Origin: Candidatus Nanosynbacter featherlites
GTDB taxonomy: Bacteria; Patescibacteriota; Saccharimonadia; Saccharimonadales; Saccharimonadaceae
NCBI RefSeq assembly: GCF_005697565.1
Contig: NZ_CP040004.1
Coordinates: 124,001 to 188,000 of the forward strand
DNA: 64,000 nucleotides
Direction: 5' to 3'
Shown: positions 20,107 through 29,263 of the stretch, in pieces
How positions within the stretch are numbered: the first letter of the stretch is position 1
How the letters are laid out: each line of letters opens with the position of its first letter
Made by a program: the position numbers and the translations under genes
Notes under the pieces: model-generated
What the model was told of the DNA's origin: nothing
Seen by the model: only the letters and a program-made list of their open reading frames with translations
Databases searched by the model: none

Positions 20107-20766
20107 ATGTATTTTCAGAGTCGCATACAGGCAGGCGCGGAGTTGGGGCAGCAGTTGTTCGAAAAATATCGTTATGAAAACTGCGCAGTGCTGGCATTGG
20201 GCGAAGGTGGGGTGTTGGTCGGTGAGCAAATTGCGGTCAGGTTGCACTGTGTTTTAATGATGCTTCTGTCGGAGAGTATTGATGTTCCTGGAGAAGGGTT
20301 AAGCTTTGGTGCGGTTTCTCAAAGTGGGAAATTTACCTACAACAGTGACTTTTCGTCTGGCGAGATTCGAGAATATACCAATGAATTTCATGGTTATTTG
20401 GAACAGCAAAAACAGCAGGCGTACCAACGAATTAATCGACTGCTGGGTGATGGTGGTATCGTTGACGCAGCGTTGTTGAAAGACCGGACGGTTATTTTGG
20501 TGAGTGATGGTTTTGGTGATAATCTTTCAAGCCTGGATGTGGCTTTGGGATTTTTAAAATCAATTCGTATTGAAAAACTGGTGGTGGCTTTACCTGTGTG
20601 TAGTATTGCTGCTGTTGATCGATTGCACATCACGGTGGATGATTTGCATATATTGGACGTCAAGGAAAACTTCATGGGGATTAATCATTATTATGAGGAT
20701 AATGAGCTACCTTCACGCGAAGAGACCATTGCAAAAATCAACCAAGTAATTATGAATTGGCGCTAA
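20107..20766 (+). CDS. Phosphoribosyltransferase-like protein, degenerate PRPP loop
   Basis: A 219-residue protein resembling the stand-alone phosphoribosyltransferase-domain proteins: an N-terminal AGxxLGQQLFEKY helix, ALGEGGVLVGEQIA strand-loop-helix, and a Rossmann-like core. The PRPP-binding loop is VILVSDGFGDN (129-139), where active enzymes have VDDGIATG, so the first Asp and the Thr are missing. It may be catalytically inactive or regulatory. TACAAT is 6 nt before the ATG, so the mRNA is leaderless. It is divergent from priA. Confidence 0.6.
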   Translation: MYFQSRIQAGAELGQQLFEKYRYENCAVLALGEGGVLVGEQIAVRLHCVLMMLLSESIDVPGEGLSFGAVSQSGKFTYNSDFSSGEIREYTNEFHGYLEQQKQQAYQRINRLLGDGGIVDAALLKDRTVILVSDGFGDNLSSLDVALGFLKSIRIEKLVVALPVCSIAAVDRLHITVDDLHILDVKENFMGINHYYEDNELPSREETIAKINQVIMNWR

Positions 20767-20771
20767 AGGAC

Positions 20772-20801
20772 TTGCCGGGTGTTGTAAAATTGTGCTACAC
20801 T
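20772..20801 (+). promoter_or_regulatory. Promoter of the winged-helix gene and recJ
   Basis: TTGCCG (20772-20777), an 18-nt spacer and TACACT (20796-20801) preceded by TGC. Confidence 0.5.
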
Positions 20802-20843
20802 GGAGTTAAGTAAAGAAGGGGATGCAGTAAAGAGCACAGGACT

Positions 20844-21146
20844 ATGTTAGACGTTTTTATTACATCGCGGGTGAGGCGTAAGATTGTGGTTGTTTATGCT
20901 AAATATCCTGATTTTCACACTCATGTACGTGGGTTGGCGAAGTTGATCAAAGAAGATCCAGGAAATATTCAGCGCGAGTTAAAGAGATTGGAAAAAGTCG
21001 GTTTTCTCAAAAGCGAGAAGCAAGGCAATTCGCGAACATATTTCACAAATAAGCAATTTCCAATTTTCAAGGAGTTGCAAGGAATGGTGATTAAGTCGCA
21101 GCAGCATGCGGCACGACCGAAGCGTAGTTCGGTTGATAGAGATTGA
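20844..21146 (+). CDS. Winged-helix DNA-binding protein
   Basis: A 100-residue single-domain winged-helix protein. MLDVFITSRVRRKIVVVYAK starts the first helix, VRGLAKLIKEDPGNIQRELK is the helix-turn-helix, and RLEKVGFLKSEKQGNSRTYF is the wing followed by a dimerisation helix. The pattern is that of ArsR/MarR-like regulators common in archaea and CPR bacteria. Its TGA stop overlaps the ATG of recJ (TGATG), so the two are coupled, and it may regulate its own operon. The ligand is unknown. Confidence 0.75.
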   Translation: MLDVFITSRVRRKIVVVYAKYPDFHTHVRGLAKLIKEDPGNIQRELKRLEKVGFLKSEKQGNSRTYFTNKQFPIFKELQGMVIKSQQHAARPKRSSVDRD

Positions 21147-22783
21147 TGACGCTGTTTGAGCGGATTTTGGCGGCGCGGGGCCTGACGACGCGGGCAACGC
21201 GCGAAGCTTTCTTGCAGCCGGATTATACGGCGGTAAAACATGATCCGTTTTTGCTGCCGGATATGGAGAAGGCGGTGGCGCGGTTGAAACAGGCGCGGGA
21301 TCAGGGCGAAAAAATCGTCATTTACGGTGATTATGATATTGATGGGCTGAGTGCCACGGCGCTGCTGTTGGATGCGTTTGGTAAGTTTGGTTTTGAGGAT
21401 GTCGACGCCTTCATCCCGAACCGGTTTGTTGAGGGTTATGGCATGACCATGGGTGCGGTGGACAAGGTACGCGACATGGGTGCGGATCTGATCGTGACGG
21501 TAGATACCGGTAGTTTGTGTCATGCGGAAATTGCCTATGCTACTAGCTTGGGAATTGATACGGTAGTGACGGATCATCATAACGTGGCCGAGACGCCGCC
21601 GCCGAGCGTGGCAGCGGTGAATCCGAAATTTTCGGGACATACTTATCCGTTTCGTGATTTGTGTGGTGCGGGCGTGGCGTTCAAGCTGGTGCAGGCGCTG
21701 CAAACTGAACTGGACGGACTGCCTGATGGCTATGAAAAGTGGCTGCTCGATTTGGTGGCACTGGGGACGGTCTGTGATATCGTGACGTTGGCTGATGAAA
21801 ATCGGGCGAATGTGTATTGGGGACTAGAGGTTCTGAAAAAACAACAACGCCCAGGACTGAAAGCGTTGATGGTGGTAGCGGGTATTGAGCCGGAGCAGGT
21901 TAATGCCCGTCATCTGGGCTTTGGTCTGGGTCCGCGAATGAATGCGGCGGGGCGGTTGGAGACGGCGCAACACGCGTTGGACATGCTGGTGGCGCATGAT
22001 GGACTGGCGGCGCTGGAGGCCAGTGAGAAACTGGAGGAATTGAACATCAAGCGGCGCAGTATTCAGGATGCCATCTTTGAGGAAGCATGTGTGCAAGCCG
22101 AGAAGCTGGCGAATGACCGTGTGCTGGTGGTTAGTAGCGATAGCTGGAATCACGGTGTTATCGGCATTGTGGCGTCGAAATTGGTGGAAAAGTATAAAAA
22201 GCCGGTGTTTATCATTGGCGAGCGCGGTGAGGAAGCCACGGGTTCAGCGCGCAGTTTTGGTGATTTTTCAGCAGCGGATGCCGTGCGGGCGGTGGATGAC
22301 ATTATCATCAAAGGTGGCGGGCACGGAGCGGCGGCTGGCGTGACGCTGGAGACTGAAAAAATTGGTGATTTTCGTCGTCGGGTGAATGAGTTTTATGATT
22401 CGCTGCAGCTGACACATCAAGAGCGATATTTATTGCCACGAGCTGATGTGGAAATCGATGATTTTTCGGAAATTAATGAGGAATTGGTGGCAAATCTAGC
22501 GAAAATGGAGCCATTTGGCAATGGTAACCCAGAACCAGTGCTAACAATTGCCAGAGCATCAGTGCTAAGCATGCGGCGAATGGGCGCGGATGGGCAACAC
22601 GTTAAATTAGCGCTGCGTGATAAAAACGGTAAAGTATTGCAGATGCTGGCGTTCAACGCGCCAGAGGAGTTTTTCCGTGAGCCAGGCGATGAGGTGGCAG
22701 TGTGGTTTCAGCCAGTTGTCAATGAATGGCAGGGAGTACGAACGGTTGAAGGACGGTTGCTACACGTGAGTGAAGTAGAATAG
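21146..22783 (+). CDS. recJ: Single-stranded-DNA exonuclease RecJ
   Basis: A 545-residue DHH-family 5'-3' exonuclease used in recombination and repair. Motifs are DYDIDG (near residue 68), VDTG (usually VDNG), TDHHN, and the DHHA1 motif GGGHGAAAG, with an OB-like C-terminal domain. The ATG at 21146 overlapping the previous stop is chosen instead of the TTG one codon earlier. The gene is markedly GC-rich in its first two thirds compared with neighbours. Confidence 0.95.
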   Translation: MTLFERILAARGLTTRATREAFLQPDYTAVKHDPFLLPDMEKAVARLKQARDQGEKIVIYGDYDIDGLSATALLLDAFGKFGFEDVDAFIPNRFVEGYGMTMGAVDKVRDMGADLIVTVDTGSLCHAEIAYATSLGIDTVVTDHHNVAETPPPSVAAVNPKFSGHTYPFRDLCGAGVAFKLVQALQTELDGLPDGYEKWLLDLVALGTVCDIVTLADENRANVYWGLEVLKKQQRPGLKALMVVAGIEPEQVNARHLGFGLGPRMNAAGRLETAQHALDMLVAHDGLAALEASEKLEELNIKRRSIQDAIFEEACVQAEKLANDRVLVVSSDSWNHGVIGIVASKLVEKYKKPVFIIGERGEEATGSARSFGDFSAADAVRAVDDIIIKGGGHGAAAGVTLETEKIGDFRRRVNEFYDSLQLTHQERYLLPRADVEIDDFSEINEELVANLAKMEPFGNGNPEPVLTIARASVLSMRRMGADGQHVKLALRDKNGKVLQMLAFNAPEEFFREPGDEVAVWFQPVVNEWQGVRTVEGRLLHVSEVE

Positions 22784-22887
22784 TCATCGTTAGGGTTGCT
22801 ATAAGGGCTACAGGGTTGCATTATACTAATTTATGTGATATAATAGAAACTAGTTCAAGAAATAATCCATACTGGAGCACTACGCAT

Positions 22888-24033
22888 ATGAATGAAAAAT
22901 GTAATACAACAATAGATTATGACTTTGACGACGGCCTTCGTTTAGAACGAGTCAGCCATATAGTGCCTGCAGCAGAGGGCACTGAGAACAAGTTGTCTCA
23001 TGATGGTAAAATAATCCAGATATCACCAGAAAGGATTAAAGAGCTGGAGGTCAATCCGTGGCTTGATATCAACAAGGACCAGAAAGAAAAAGTTATTGAG
23101 CAGTTGAAAGGCCCACGCTATATTCGTGGCTTGGGTGGCATTGGAATTGAGGTCGCGATAATCGGTGATCCTAATGCAGAAGAGCTCCAGGCTGTGTATT
23201 ATGGCTGGGGCGGTGCCTTTCGTCATCCAAACGCTCAGCGTGAAGCAGTTAATATGGTTTACGCAAATCCAAATGTTGCCTATATGGTGATGAATGGCCC
23301 GGGAATTGGTAATTCTGGTATGCTGCCAAAGTCGGTCCAAAAAGAAATCAGGCAGACCGGTAGCTATGTACCAGCAGGTGAATATTATGCAAAGGTATTG
23401 GAGCATGTGGCTCAGGATTATGATAAGGTCAATGTATCTGGGCACTCGTTGGGAGCAAGGGTGGCTACGGGAGTAGTCGCAAATATAGTCCCAGGCGCAG
23501 TATCGGAGCTGCGGTTGCATGACCCAACGGGTACGCGGGATATGAGTCTGGGTGGTATTGCTGTTGGCTTTTTTGGAAAAGAAGGAGCAGAGAATAGTAA
23601 GTATGTTAAGGAGTCAGCTTCTCCAACAGCTAAAGAAGCTGGCTTGACACAGCTTGCAGTGGAAGCACCTCGTCTCCGTGATATCGAATATGCAAAGGGT
23701 GTTCAGTTTAGCCCAGAGGCGTTGGGCCGTCCGTTTGAAGCACCCGAAAATGGTTGGATTCAGCAGTTCTTGGTTGATCCGTCTGGGTTAACGCGGAATG
23801 CGTTTGAGAACGACTTCCGGGTGGCAGCTCCAAATGTGCGAGATTCGATCCATGTTTTGGTGCCAGAACTGAGCCATCTAAACAAGTGGGAAGATATTCA
23901 AAGGATATTTGAGCGCGTACACAGTATACCTGATATTCCAGAAATCAGTCAGTGGAATATCCTTGGTCATACACACGCCAATATGAACCAGCCGGCAAGT
24001 TTGGCGGCGATATACTCGGTTGATCTGGAATAG
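22888..24033 (+). CDS. Alpha/beta-hydrolase fold protein
   Basis: A 381-residue protein with a nucleophile elbow GHSLG (185-189, Ser187), a plausible acid at D212 (LHDPTGTRD) and a late histidine in SIHVLVPELSHL. This indicates a serine hydrolase, perhaps esterase or lipase. No signal peptide is visible, so it is likely cytoplasmic, and the substrate is unknown. The start at 22888 is preferred because TATAAT at 22838 lies downstream of the more upstream in-frame start codon; CTGGAG precedes the ATG by about 10 nt. Confidence 0.65.
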   Translation: MNEKCNTTIDYDFDDGLRLERVSHIVPAAEGTENKLSHDGKIIQISPERIKELEVNPWLDINKDQKEKVIEQLKGPRYIRGLGGIGIEVAIIGDPNAEELQAVYYGWGGAFRHPNAQREAVNMVYANPNVAYMVMNGPGIGNSGMLPKSVQKEIRQTGSYVPAGEYYAKVLEHVAQDYDKVNVSGHSLGARVATGVVANIVPGAVSELRLHDPTGTRDMSLGGIAVGFFGKEGAENSKYVKESASPTAKEAGLTQLAVEAPRLRDIEYAKGVQFSPEALGRPFEAPENGWIQQFLVDPSGLTRNAFENDFRVAAPNVRDSIHVLVPELSHLNKWEDIQRIFERVHSIPDIPEISQWNILGHTHANMNQPASLAAIYSVDLE

Positions 24034-24037
24034 TAAT

Positions 24038-24066
24038 TTGTCAAATATTTCCTCATCTGTTATAAT
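24038..24066 (+). promoter_or_regulatory. Promoter of rpsU-yqeY-adk-map
   Basis: TTGTCA (24038-24043), a 17-nt spacer and TATAAT (24061-24066). The rpsU ATG is 9 nt further on. Confidence 0.8.
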
Positions 24067-24075
24067 GCAGGAAGT

Positions 24076-24291
24076 ATGGTACAAGTAACACGTAAAGATC
24101 AGAAGGAAGCGAACGAAAACATCATTCGTCGTTTCAACCGTAAGGTTTTGCAGAGCGGTGTTTTGGCTCGAGCTAAAAATGTTATGCGCTTTGAGAAACC
24201 AATTTCAAAGGCCGAGCGCCGTAAAAAGGCAATCGTTCGTCGTGAACGCCGGGCTGAAAAAACGGCAAAAATGCGCCTGGGAGTGCGTTAA
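24076..24291 (+). CDS. rpsU: 30S ribosomal protein bS21
   Basis: A 71-residue very basic protein of the S21 family (NIIRRFNRKVLQSGVL near the N-terminus, KPISKAERRKKAIVRR in the middle). S21 helps base-pairing between 16S rRNA and mRNA leaders. It is probably translated from a leaderless or almost leaderless mRNA. The stop overlaps the next ATG by 1 nt (TAATG), coupling it to yqeY, the same pairing seen in many bacteria. Confidence 0.93.
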   Translation: MVQVTRKDQKEANENIIRRFNRKVLQSGVLARAKNVMRFEKPISKAERRKKAIVRRERRAEKTAKMRLGVR

Positions 24292-24749
24292 TGTCAGCGC
24301 TAAAAGCGCGCATCACTGATGAAATGAAAGCCGCTCTTTTGGGCGGCAATCGTTTTCGTGGGGATGTGCTACGTAATGTCAAGGCAGCAATTTTGAACGA
24401 GGAAGTGTCGCTGGGCAAGCGTGACGAGGGCCTAGACGATGCTGAAGTTGAGAAAGTCCTGGCTCGTGAAGTGAAAAAACGCGTTGAGAGTGCGGAGCTT
24501 TATCGCAGTAATGGTCGCGCGGAATTGGCGGAGCCCGAGGAACAAGAGGCGGAAATTTTGCGAGAATTTTTGCCAGAACAATTGAGCGAAGCAGAGATTG
24601 TAGCGATCGTTGAAGATGTTGTAGCGAGCATGGATGACGTTTCCATGCAAAAGATGGGACAGGTTATCGGCGCAGTGAAACAGAAGGTTGGCAATGCTGC
24701 TGATGGTGCTTTGGTTGCAAAGATTGTTAAAGAAAAACTGACAAAATAG
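24291..24749 (+). CDS. yqeY: GatB/YqeY domain protein
   Basis: A 152-residue YqeY-family helical protein, related to the tail domain of the GatB amidotransferase subunit. Typical segments are VLRNVKAAILNEEV near residue 26 and the EREFLPEQLSE-like motif (LREFLPEQLSE). A tRNA-related role is inferred from family membership only. It sits between rpsU and adk in one transcript. Confidence 0.88.
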   Translation: MSALKARITDEMKAALLGGNRFRGDVLRNVKAAILNEEVSLGKRDEGLDDAEVEKVLAREVKKRVESAELYRSNGRAELAEPEEQEAEILREFLPEQLSEAEIVAIVEDVVASMDDVSMQKMGQVIGAVKQKVGNAADGALVAKIVKEKLTK

Positions 24750-24757
24750 GAGGGAAC

Positions 24758-25315
24758 ATGATTATCTTTTTTGGGCCGGCTGGTGCTGGTAAGAGCGTGC
24801 AGGGGCAGATTTTGGCAGCACGTCATGGTTGGCGTTGGCTGAGCGCAGGGCAGTTGCTGCGCGACACGCACGATGGCGAATTGATCCATCGTATGCAGTC
24901 TGGTGAACTGGTGTCGGTAGAAATCATCAATGGGTTGATGGGCGAGGCGTTGAATAAAGCTAAGGACATTAACGGTGTGATTTTGGACGGTTATCCTCGT
25001 CAGTTGGAGCAGGCTAAGTGGTTGATTGAGTCGCGACCGCATCATGGTCAGGATGTGAAGTTGGTGATCGTGCTGGAAGTGCCACGAGATGAGATTTTAG
25101 AACGCTTGCGAGTGCGTGGTCGCGTTGACGACACGCCAGAGGCAATTGATAAGCGGCTTAGTATTTACCGGGGTGAAATTTACCCAATTTTGGACTATCT
25201 GAATGACAATAATATCCCAATCATCCATATGAGTGGCGTGGGTACAGTTGGACAAGTGCATGATGAAATTGAAAAAGAACTGGTTAGCCGCGGAATCGTT
25301 GAGGGTGCCAAATGA
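24758..25315 (+). CDS. adk: Adenylate kinase (short form)
   Basis: A 185-residue nucleoside monophosphate kinase interconverting AMP, ADP and ATP. It has P-loop GPAGAGKS (6-13), the AMP-binding DGYPR segment and the RGRVDD region. The LID insertion is short, as in the eukaryotic cytosolic and many Gram-positive short forms. AGGAGG precedes the ATG. It overlaps map by 4 nt (ATGA); adk-map adjacency is widespread in bacteria. Confidence 0.92.
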   Translation: MIIFFGPAGAGKSVQGQILAARHGWRWLSAGQLLRDTHDGELIHRMQSGELVSVEIINGLMGEALNKAKDINGVILDGYPRQLEQAKWLIESRPHHGQDVKLVIVLEVPRDEILERLRVRGRVDDTPEAIDKRLSIYRGEIYPILDYLNDNNIPIIHMSGVGTVGQVHDEIEKELVSRGIVEGAK

Positions 25316-26079
25316 GCCAATTGATCACTGGTGAAAAAACACCACAACAGATGAAAGATATGCGCGAATGCGGCCGGATGTTGGCGACGATTTATGACGA
25401 ATTGCGCCAGAAAGTAACGGCTGGCATGAGCGAGCTGGATGTTAATGAGTTCGTGGCTGGGCGGATCAAGGATTTTGGTGCGGAAGCAACGTATTTGACA
25501 GATGAAGTGAAGTTCCCAGGGGTGATCTGCGTGTCGACCAATGAGCAGTTGGTGCACTCGTTCCCGACAGATTATGTGTTTGAGAAGGGTGATGTGGTGA
25601 GTTTTGACTTGGTGATCGGCTACCGTGGCATGAAAACTGACAGCGCCTTTACCATGGTGGTTGACGAAGAGCCACGTGGTGCTAAAAAACATTTACTCCA
25701 CGCAACGGAACAGAGTTTGTATGCAGGGATTGATGCAATTTCTGGCGATGGGACACGAGTTGGTGATATCTCAGCAGCGATAGAAGCGGTGTTAAAGAAA
25801 GCCAAATTGGGCATCATTCGCGAGCTGGTTGGTCACGGCGTGGGGCTGGAAATGCACATGAGTCCAGAGATTCCAAACCATGGTCAGCGCGGGACTGGTC
25901 CAGTGCTGCACGCTGGCGATACGATTGCCATCGAGCCGATGGCAAGTCTCGGCGGTGAGAAAATTGTTACTGAGGATGACGGCTGGACGATTAGCATGAA
26001 AGATGGCAGTCTGGGTGCGCATTTTGAACACACCGTACTAATTACTGAGACGGGCGCGGAAATTTTGACGAAGCTGTAG
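25312..26079 (+). CDS. map: Methionine aminopeptidase type I
   Basis: A 255-residue dinuclear metalloprotease that removes the initiator Met after deformylation. It shows the pita-bread fold motifs: SFDLVIGYRGMKTDSA (first Asp ligands), GHGVGLEMH (histidine ligand) and IEPMA plus the late HFEHTVLIT with the glutamate ligands. It functions with def and fmt, which are also in this window. It converges on the prepilin gene with a 4-nt gap and no obvious terminator. Confidence 0.95.
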   Translation: MSQLITGEKTPQQMKDMRECGRMLATIYDELRQKVTAGMSELDVNEFVAGRIKDFGAEATYLTDEVKFPGVICVSTNEQLVHSFPTDYVFEKGDVVSFDLVIGYRGMKTDSAFTMVVDEEPRGAKKHLLHATEQSLYAGIDAISGDGTRVGDISAAIEAVLKKAKLGIIRELVGHGVGLEMHMSPEIPNHGQRGTGPVLHAGDTIAIEPMASLGGEKIVTEDDGWTISMKDGSLGAHFEHTVLITETGAEILTKL

Positions 26080-26083
26080 AGAT

Positions 26084-26704
26084 TTAGGTGAGATCAATCT
26101 CTGCTAGTATGTAACGTGCTGGACCGTTGACTGTACCAGTCGTAACCGTACTGAGTGAAGGACTTAAGCCATGTTCTGCATACCAGTCGTCCTTAGTTTT
26201 TCTCTCACACTCTAATGAGTGAACCTTATTCCAGAGCTCTGCTTGCGTCATACCTTTTCGGTATACTTCAATGTAGAAAAATACCTTATTTTTACCACAT
26301 TGCGCAAAAGCGATACTGTTCTTTAAAGCAGTATTCTTCTGAGGACCATTTTTGAGGCTGTCCAGTAAATTGCTCGATAAGAACCCAGCATTAACTAGGG
26401 CTCTGCCTATGCCGCCCCCATTATTGATTGGAATGCCTTGTTCTATTGATCCACCTCCCGGGTCAGCATAAAAACCATACGGGCTATAGTAACGCATTGG
26501 TACTTTATTGCCCGCGGTTATGTAAGACTTAAACCCTGTTTCGACCTGTTGTAGCGCGGTTTTGGCTTTTGCGTCATAGGCATCTTGTCTGACGTACTGA
26601 TAAGCGACGACGCTAATTGCTGAGAGAATGGCGATTGTGGAAATGATAATGATCATCTCAATTAAGGTAAAGCCAGGTTTATGAGAAAAAGTATTACGTT
26701 TCAT
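26084..26704 (-). CDS. Type IV prepilin-like protein
   Basis: A 206-residue pseudopilin/pilin with a class III signal: a short basic leader, then GFTLIE (cleavage after G11, Glu at mature position 5) and a hydrophobic helix IIIISTIAILSAISVVAYQYV. The globular part contains two cysteines that may form a disulfide (CGKNK and ECERK). CPR bacteria use type IV pili for attachment and DNA uptake. No assembly genes are next to it. It is divergent from ftsA. Confidence 0.85.
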   Translation of the reverse strand: MKRNTFSHKPGFTLIEMIIIISTIAILSAISVVAYQYVRQDAYDAKAKTALQQVETGFKSYITAGNKVPMRYYSPYGFYADPGGGSIEQGIPINNGGGIGRALVNAGFLSSNLLDSLKNGPQKNTALKNSIAFAQCGKNKVFFYIEVYRKGMTQAELWNKVHSLECERKTKDDWYAEHGLSPSLSTVTTGTVNGPARYILAEIDLT

Positions 26705-26740
26705 GTGTCTAGTGTATCATGCTTGTGCTTTTTTGACAGC

Positions 26741-26770
26741 TTGCAAAATGACCCCATATTCCTATATACT
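26741..26770 (+). promoter_or_regulatory. Promoter of ftsA-ftsZ
   Basis: TTGCAA (26741-26746), an 18-nt spacer and TATACT (26765-26770). The ftsA ATG follows after 8 nt, with no room for a ribosome-binding site. Confidence 0.7.
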
Positions 26771-26778
26771 GTAAGCAT

Positions 26779-28008
26779 ATGCAAGAACAATCTCATTATG
26801 CGGTAGGAATTGATATCGGCACGAAAAAAGTGCGATGTGTTATTGGACATATTGACGAAACAACGGGCGTGCCAAGAATTATTGGAGTGGGGCAAGCTCC
26901 CAATAGCGGGATGCGTAAGGGCGTGATCACGCACTTGAATGGACCAGCGGCAGCGATTGATACGGCGCTTGATGCGGCTGAGCGAATGAGCGGTCATCGA
27001 GTGAACCAGGCTGCTTTGGGCACCAATGGCGTACATATCATCAGTACTAAAGTAGACGGTATGGTTGCTGTTAATGCAAGCAGTAGTGAAGTGACGGAAG
27101 ACGACGTAGCGCGTCTGGAGAATGTAGCGACAGTTGGAAAAGTTCCTGCAAATCGTGAGATTTTGGAAGTGGTTCCGTACGAATATCGATTGGATGGGCA
27201 AGATAATATCAAAAACCCGATTGGTATGACTGGGACGAGGTTGGAACTACGGGCCAATGTTGTCTCTGGATTGGTGCCACACTTGGGGAATTTGCACAAG
27301 TTGGCGGAGATGTCCAATATTGATGCTGTTAGAATAATTCCGACGGTGTTAGCGAGCGCTCAAGCGGTATTGAATGAATCTCAGATGGAAAATGGTGTGG
27401 CTGTGATTGATATTGGAGCTTCCACAACAGGAGTGGCGGTGTTTGAGGAAGGTGATTTGCAACATCTTTCAGTTGTTCCGATGGGCTCACAAAATGTCAC
27501 CAATGATTTGGCGATTGGTCTTAAGGTTGATTTGGAAATTGCTGAAAAAGTTAAGTTGCAGCATGGTGAATTGGGCGGCGAGACTACGGGCGTGGTCGAC
27601 ATTAAGCATGAGAAGGAAACGCAGGTTTTTCACCGGGCAGAGGTTGCAGAAATCGTTGAAGCGCGCTATGAAGAAATTTTTGAGCTGGTCGCCAAGGAGC
27701 TGAAAAGAGCAGGTGGCATCAGCAAAATGCCGAGCGGAGCCGTGTTAGTTGGCGGTGGCGCTAAAGTTAAGGGCTTGGCTGAATTTGCTAAAGAGCAGAT
27801 TGGGCTGGCGGTGAAAATCGGCAAACCGCAGGATTATGCTGGTATGACTGATGACATCAAAGATCCAGAGTATGCAGCGGCTATAGGGCTAATGTTGGCA
27901 ATGTCCACCAATCCGTCCCGCTCTGAAGGAACTCATGGTAAAAAAGCTAATAAAGTTGCCCAAAAGGCTGGCGGATTCTTAGGTGGGTTGTTCGCAAAAT
28001 TCAAATAA
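26779..28008 (+). CDS. ftsA: Cell division protein FtsA
   Basis: A 409-residue actin-like ATPase that tethers FtsZ to the membrane. Nucleotide-binding motifs VGIDIGTKKV (N-terminus), AVIDIGASTTGVAVF (phosphate 2) and VLVGGGAKVKGL (adenosine) are visible, along with the SHS2/1C insertion. The C-terminus is an amphipathic helix with hydrophobic and basic residues (KAGGFLGGLFAKFK), the membrane-targeting sequence. It is followed 61 nt later by ftsZ. The mRNA is probably leaderless. Confidence 0.94.
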   Translation: MQEQSHYAVGIDIGTKKVRCVIGHIDETTGVPRIIGVGQAPNSGMRKGVITHLNGPAAAIDTALDAAERMSGHRVNQAALGTNGVHIISTKVDGMVAVNASSSEVTEDDVARLENVATVGKVPANREILEVVPYEYRLDGQDNIKNPIGMTGTRLELRANVVSGLVPHLGNLHKLAEMSNIDAVRIIPTVLASAQAVLNESQMENGVAVIDIGASTTGVAVFEEGDLQHLSVVPMGSQNVTNDLAIGLKVDLEIAEKVKLQHGELGGETTGVVDIKHEKETQVFHRAEVAEIVEARYEEIFELVAKELKRAGGISKMPSGAVLVGGGAKVKGLAEFAKEQIGLAVKIGKPQDYAGMTDDIKDPEYAAAIGLMLAMSTNPSRSEGTHGKKANKVAQKAGGFLGGLFAKFK

Positions 28009-28069
28009 ATATGACCACTCCAGGGTCAAAGATGATATACTGGATAGAGATTAGAGGGGAGATACGATA

Positions 28070-29260
28070 ATGCCACAAATACAACCAAGCGAAGTTCAGA
28101 CATTTGCTAGCATCAAAGTTGTTGGTGTTGGTGGCGCCGGTGGTTCAGCAGTTAACCGCATGAAAGACGCTGGCCTCAATGGTGTGCAGTTCATCGCTAT
28201 GAATACCGACGCACAAGCGTTGCATAACTCAAAAGCTGACGTCAAAATCCATCTAGGACATTCAACGACCAATGGTCTTGGTGCTGGTGCTGACCCAGCG
28301 GTTGGTGAGGCGGCCGCTAATGAGTCACGTGAAGAGATTCGTGCTGCTCTTGAAGGCGCTGACATGGTGTTTGTGACGATTGGTGCTGGTGGAGGAACAG
28401 GTTCTGGTGCTGGGTATGTGGTTGCTGAGATTGCTCGTGAGTTGGGTATTTTGGTGGTTGGTGTTGCAACACGACCGTTTAGCTTTGAGGGTGAAAAGCG
28501 CCGAGTGAATGCTGACTGGGCAATTACTCACCTGGGTCGACAAGTTGATACGTTGATTACCATTCCAAATGATCGCTTGTTGCAGACTATCGATCGACGC
28601 ACTCCGCTATTGGAAACCTTCAAAATTGCTGACGATGTATTGCGTCAGGGTGTGCAGGGCATCTCTGAATTGATCACCGAGCACGGATTGATTAACTTGG
28701 ACTTTGCTGACGTGAAGGCTATCATGAGTAACGCTGGCTCGGCATTGATGGGTATTGGGCGAGCCAGCGGTGAAAATCGAGCAGCTCAGGCGGCTCAACA
28801 GGCAATTGAGTCGCCGTTGATTGAAGTGTCGATTGACGGCGCTAAGGGTGTGTTGTTCAACGTTACTGGTGGCTACGATATGAGCATGGCAGAGATTCAG
28901 GAGGCAGCTGAAATCATCACCAGCGCGGTATCGCCAAATGCAAACATCATCTTCGGTGCGACGTTGAAGCCAGAAATGGAAGATGACTTGGTGATCACGG
29001 TCATCGCTACAGGATTTGACAGCGAGACCTTCCATGACAGGGACGTAACGCTTGATGTGAACCCAGTTGAGACCAACTCTAACAATTTGGATGAAGAAAT
29101 GGTGCAAAATATCGACATGGAGCTAGAGCATAAAGAAGCTGCTGAGCATTTTGCTGCTGAGGATGACACGAATATTTGGGATAATCCACCAGAAGATGAG
29201 GATGACGACGAAGACGACACCCCAGCGTTCTTACGCCGTCGCAAGAAGAACAGGGAGTAG
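28070..29260 (+). CDS. ftsZ: Cell division GTPase FtsZ
   Basis: A 396-residue tubulin homologue forming the Z ring. The GTP signature GGGTGSG lies at 107-113, with the T7 loop around [12 protein letters not shown] long acidic linker (residues 320-380, rich in Asp and Glu) ends in the conserved tail [10 protein letters not shown] that binds FtsA. AGGGGAGAT precedes the start. It is followed after 3 nt by nrdR. Confidence 0.96.
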   Translation: MPQIQPSEVQTFASIKVVGVGGAGGSAVNRMKDAGLNGVQFIAMNTDAQALHNSKADVKIHLGHSTTNGLGAGADPAVGEAAANESREEIRAALEGADMVFVTIGAGGGTGSGAGYVVAEIARELGILVVGVATRPFSFEGEKRRVNADWAITHLGRQVDTLITIPNDRLLQTIDRRTPLLETFKIADDVLRQGVQGISELITEHGLINLDFADVKAIMSNAGSALMGIGRASGENRAAQAAQQAIESPLIEVSIDGAKGVLFNVTGGYDMSMAEIQEAAEIITSAVSPNANIIFGATLKPEMEDDLVITVIATGFDSETFHDRDVTLDVNPVETNSNNLDEEMVQNIDMELEHKEAAEHFAAEDDTNIWDNPPEDEDDDEDDTPAFLRRRKKNRE

Positions 29261-29263
29261 TCT

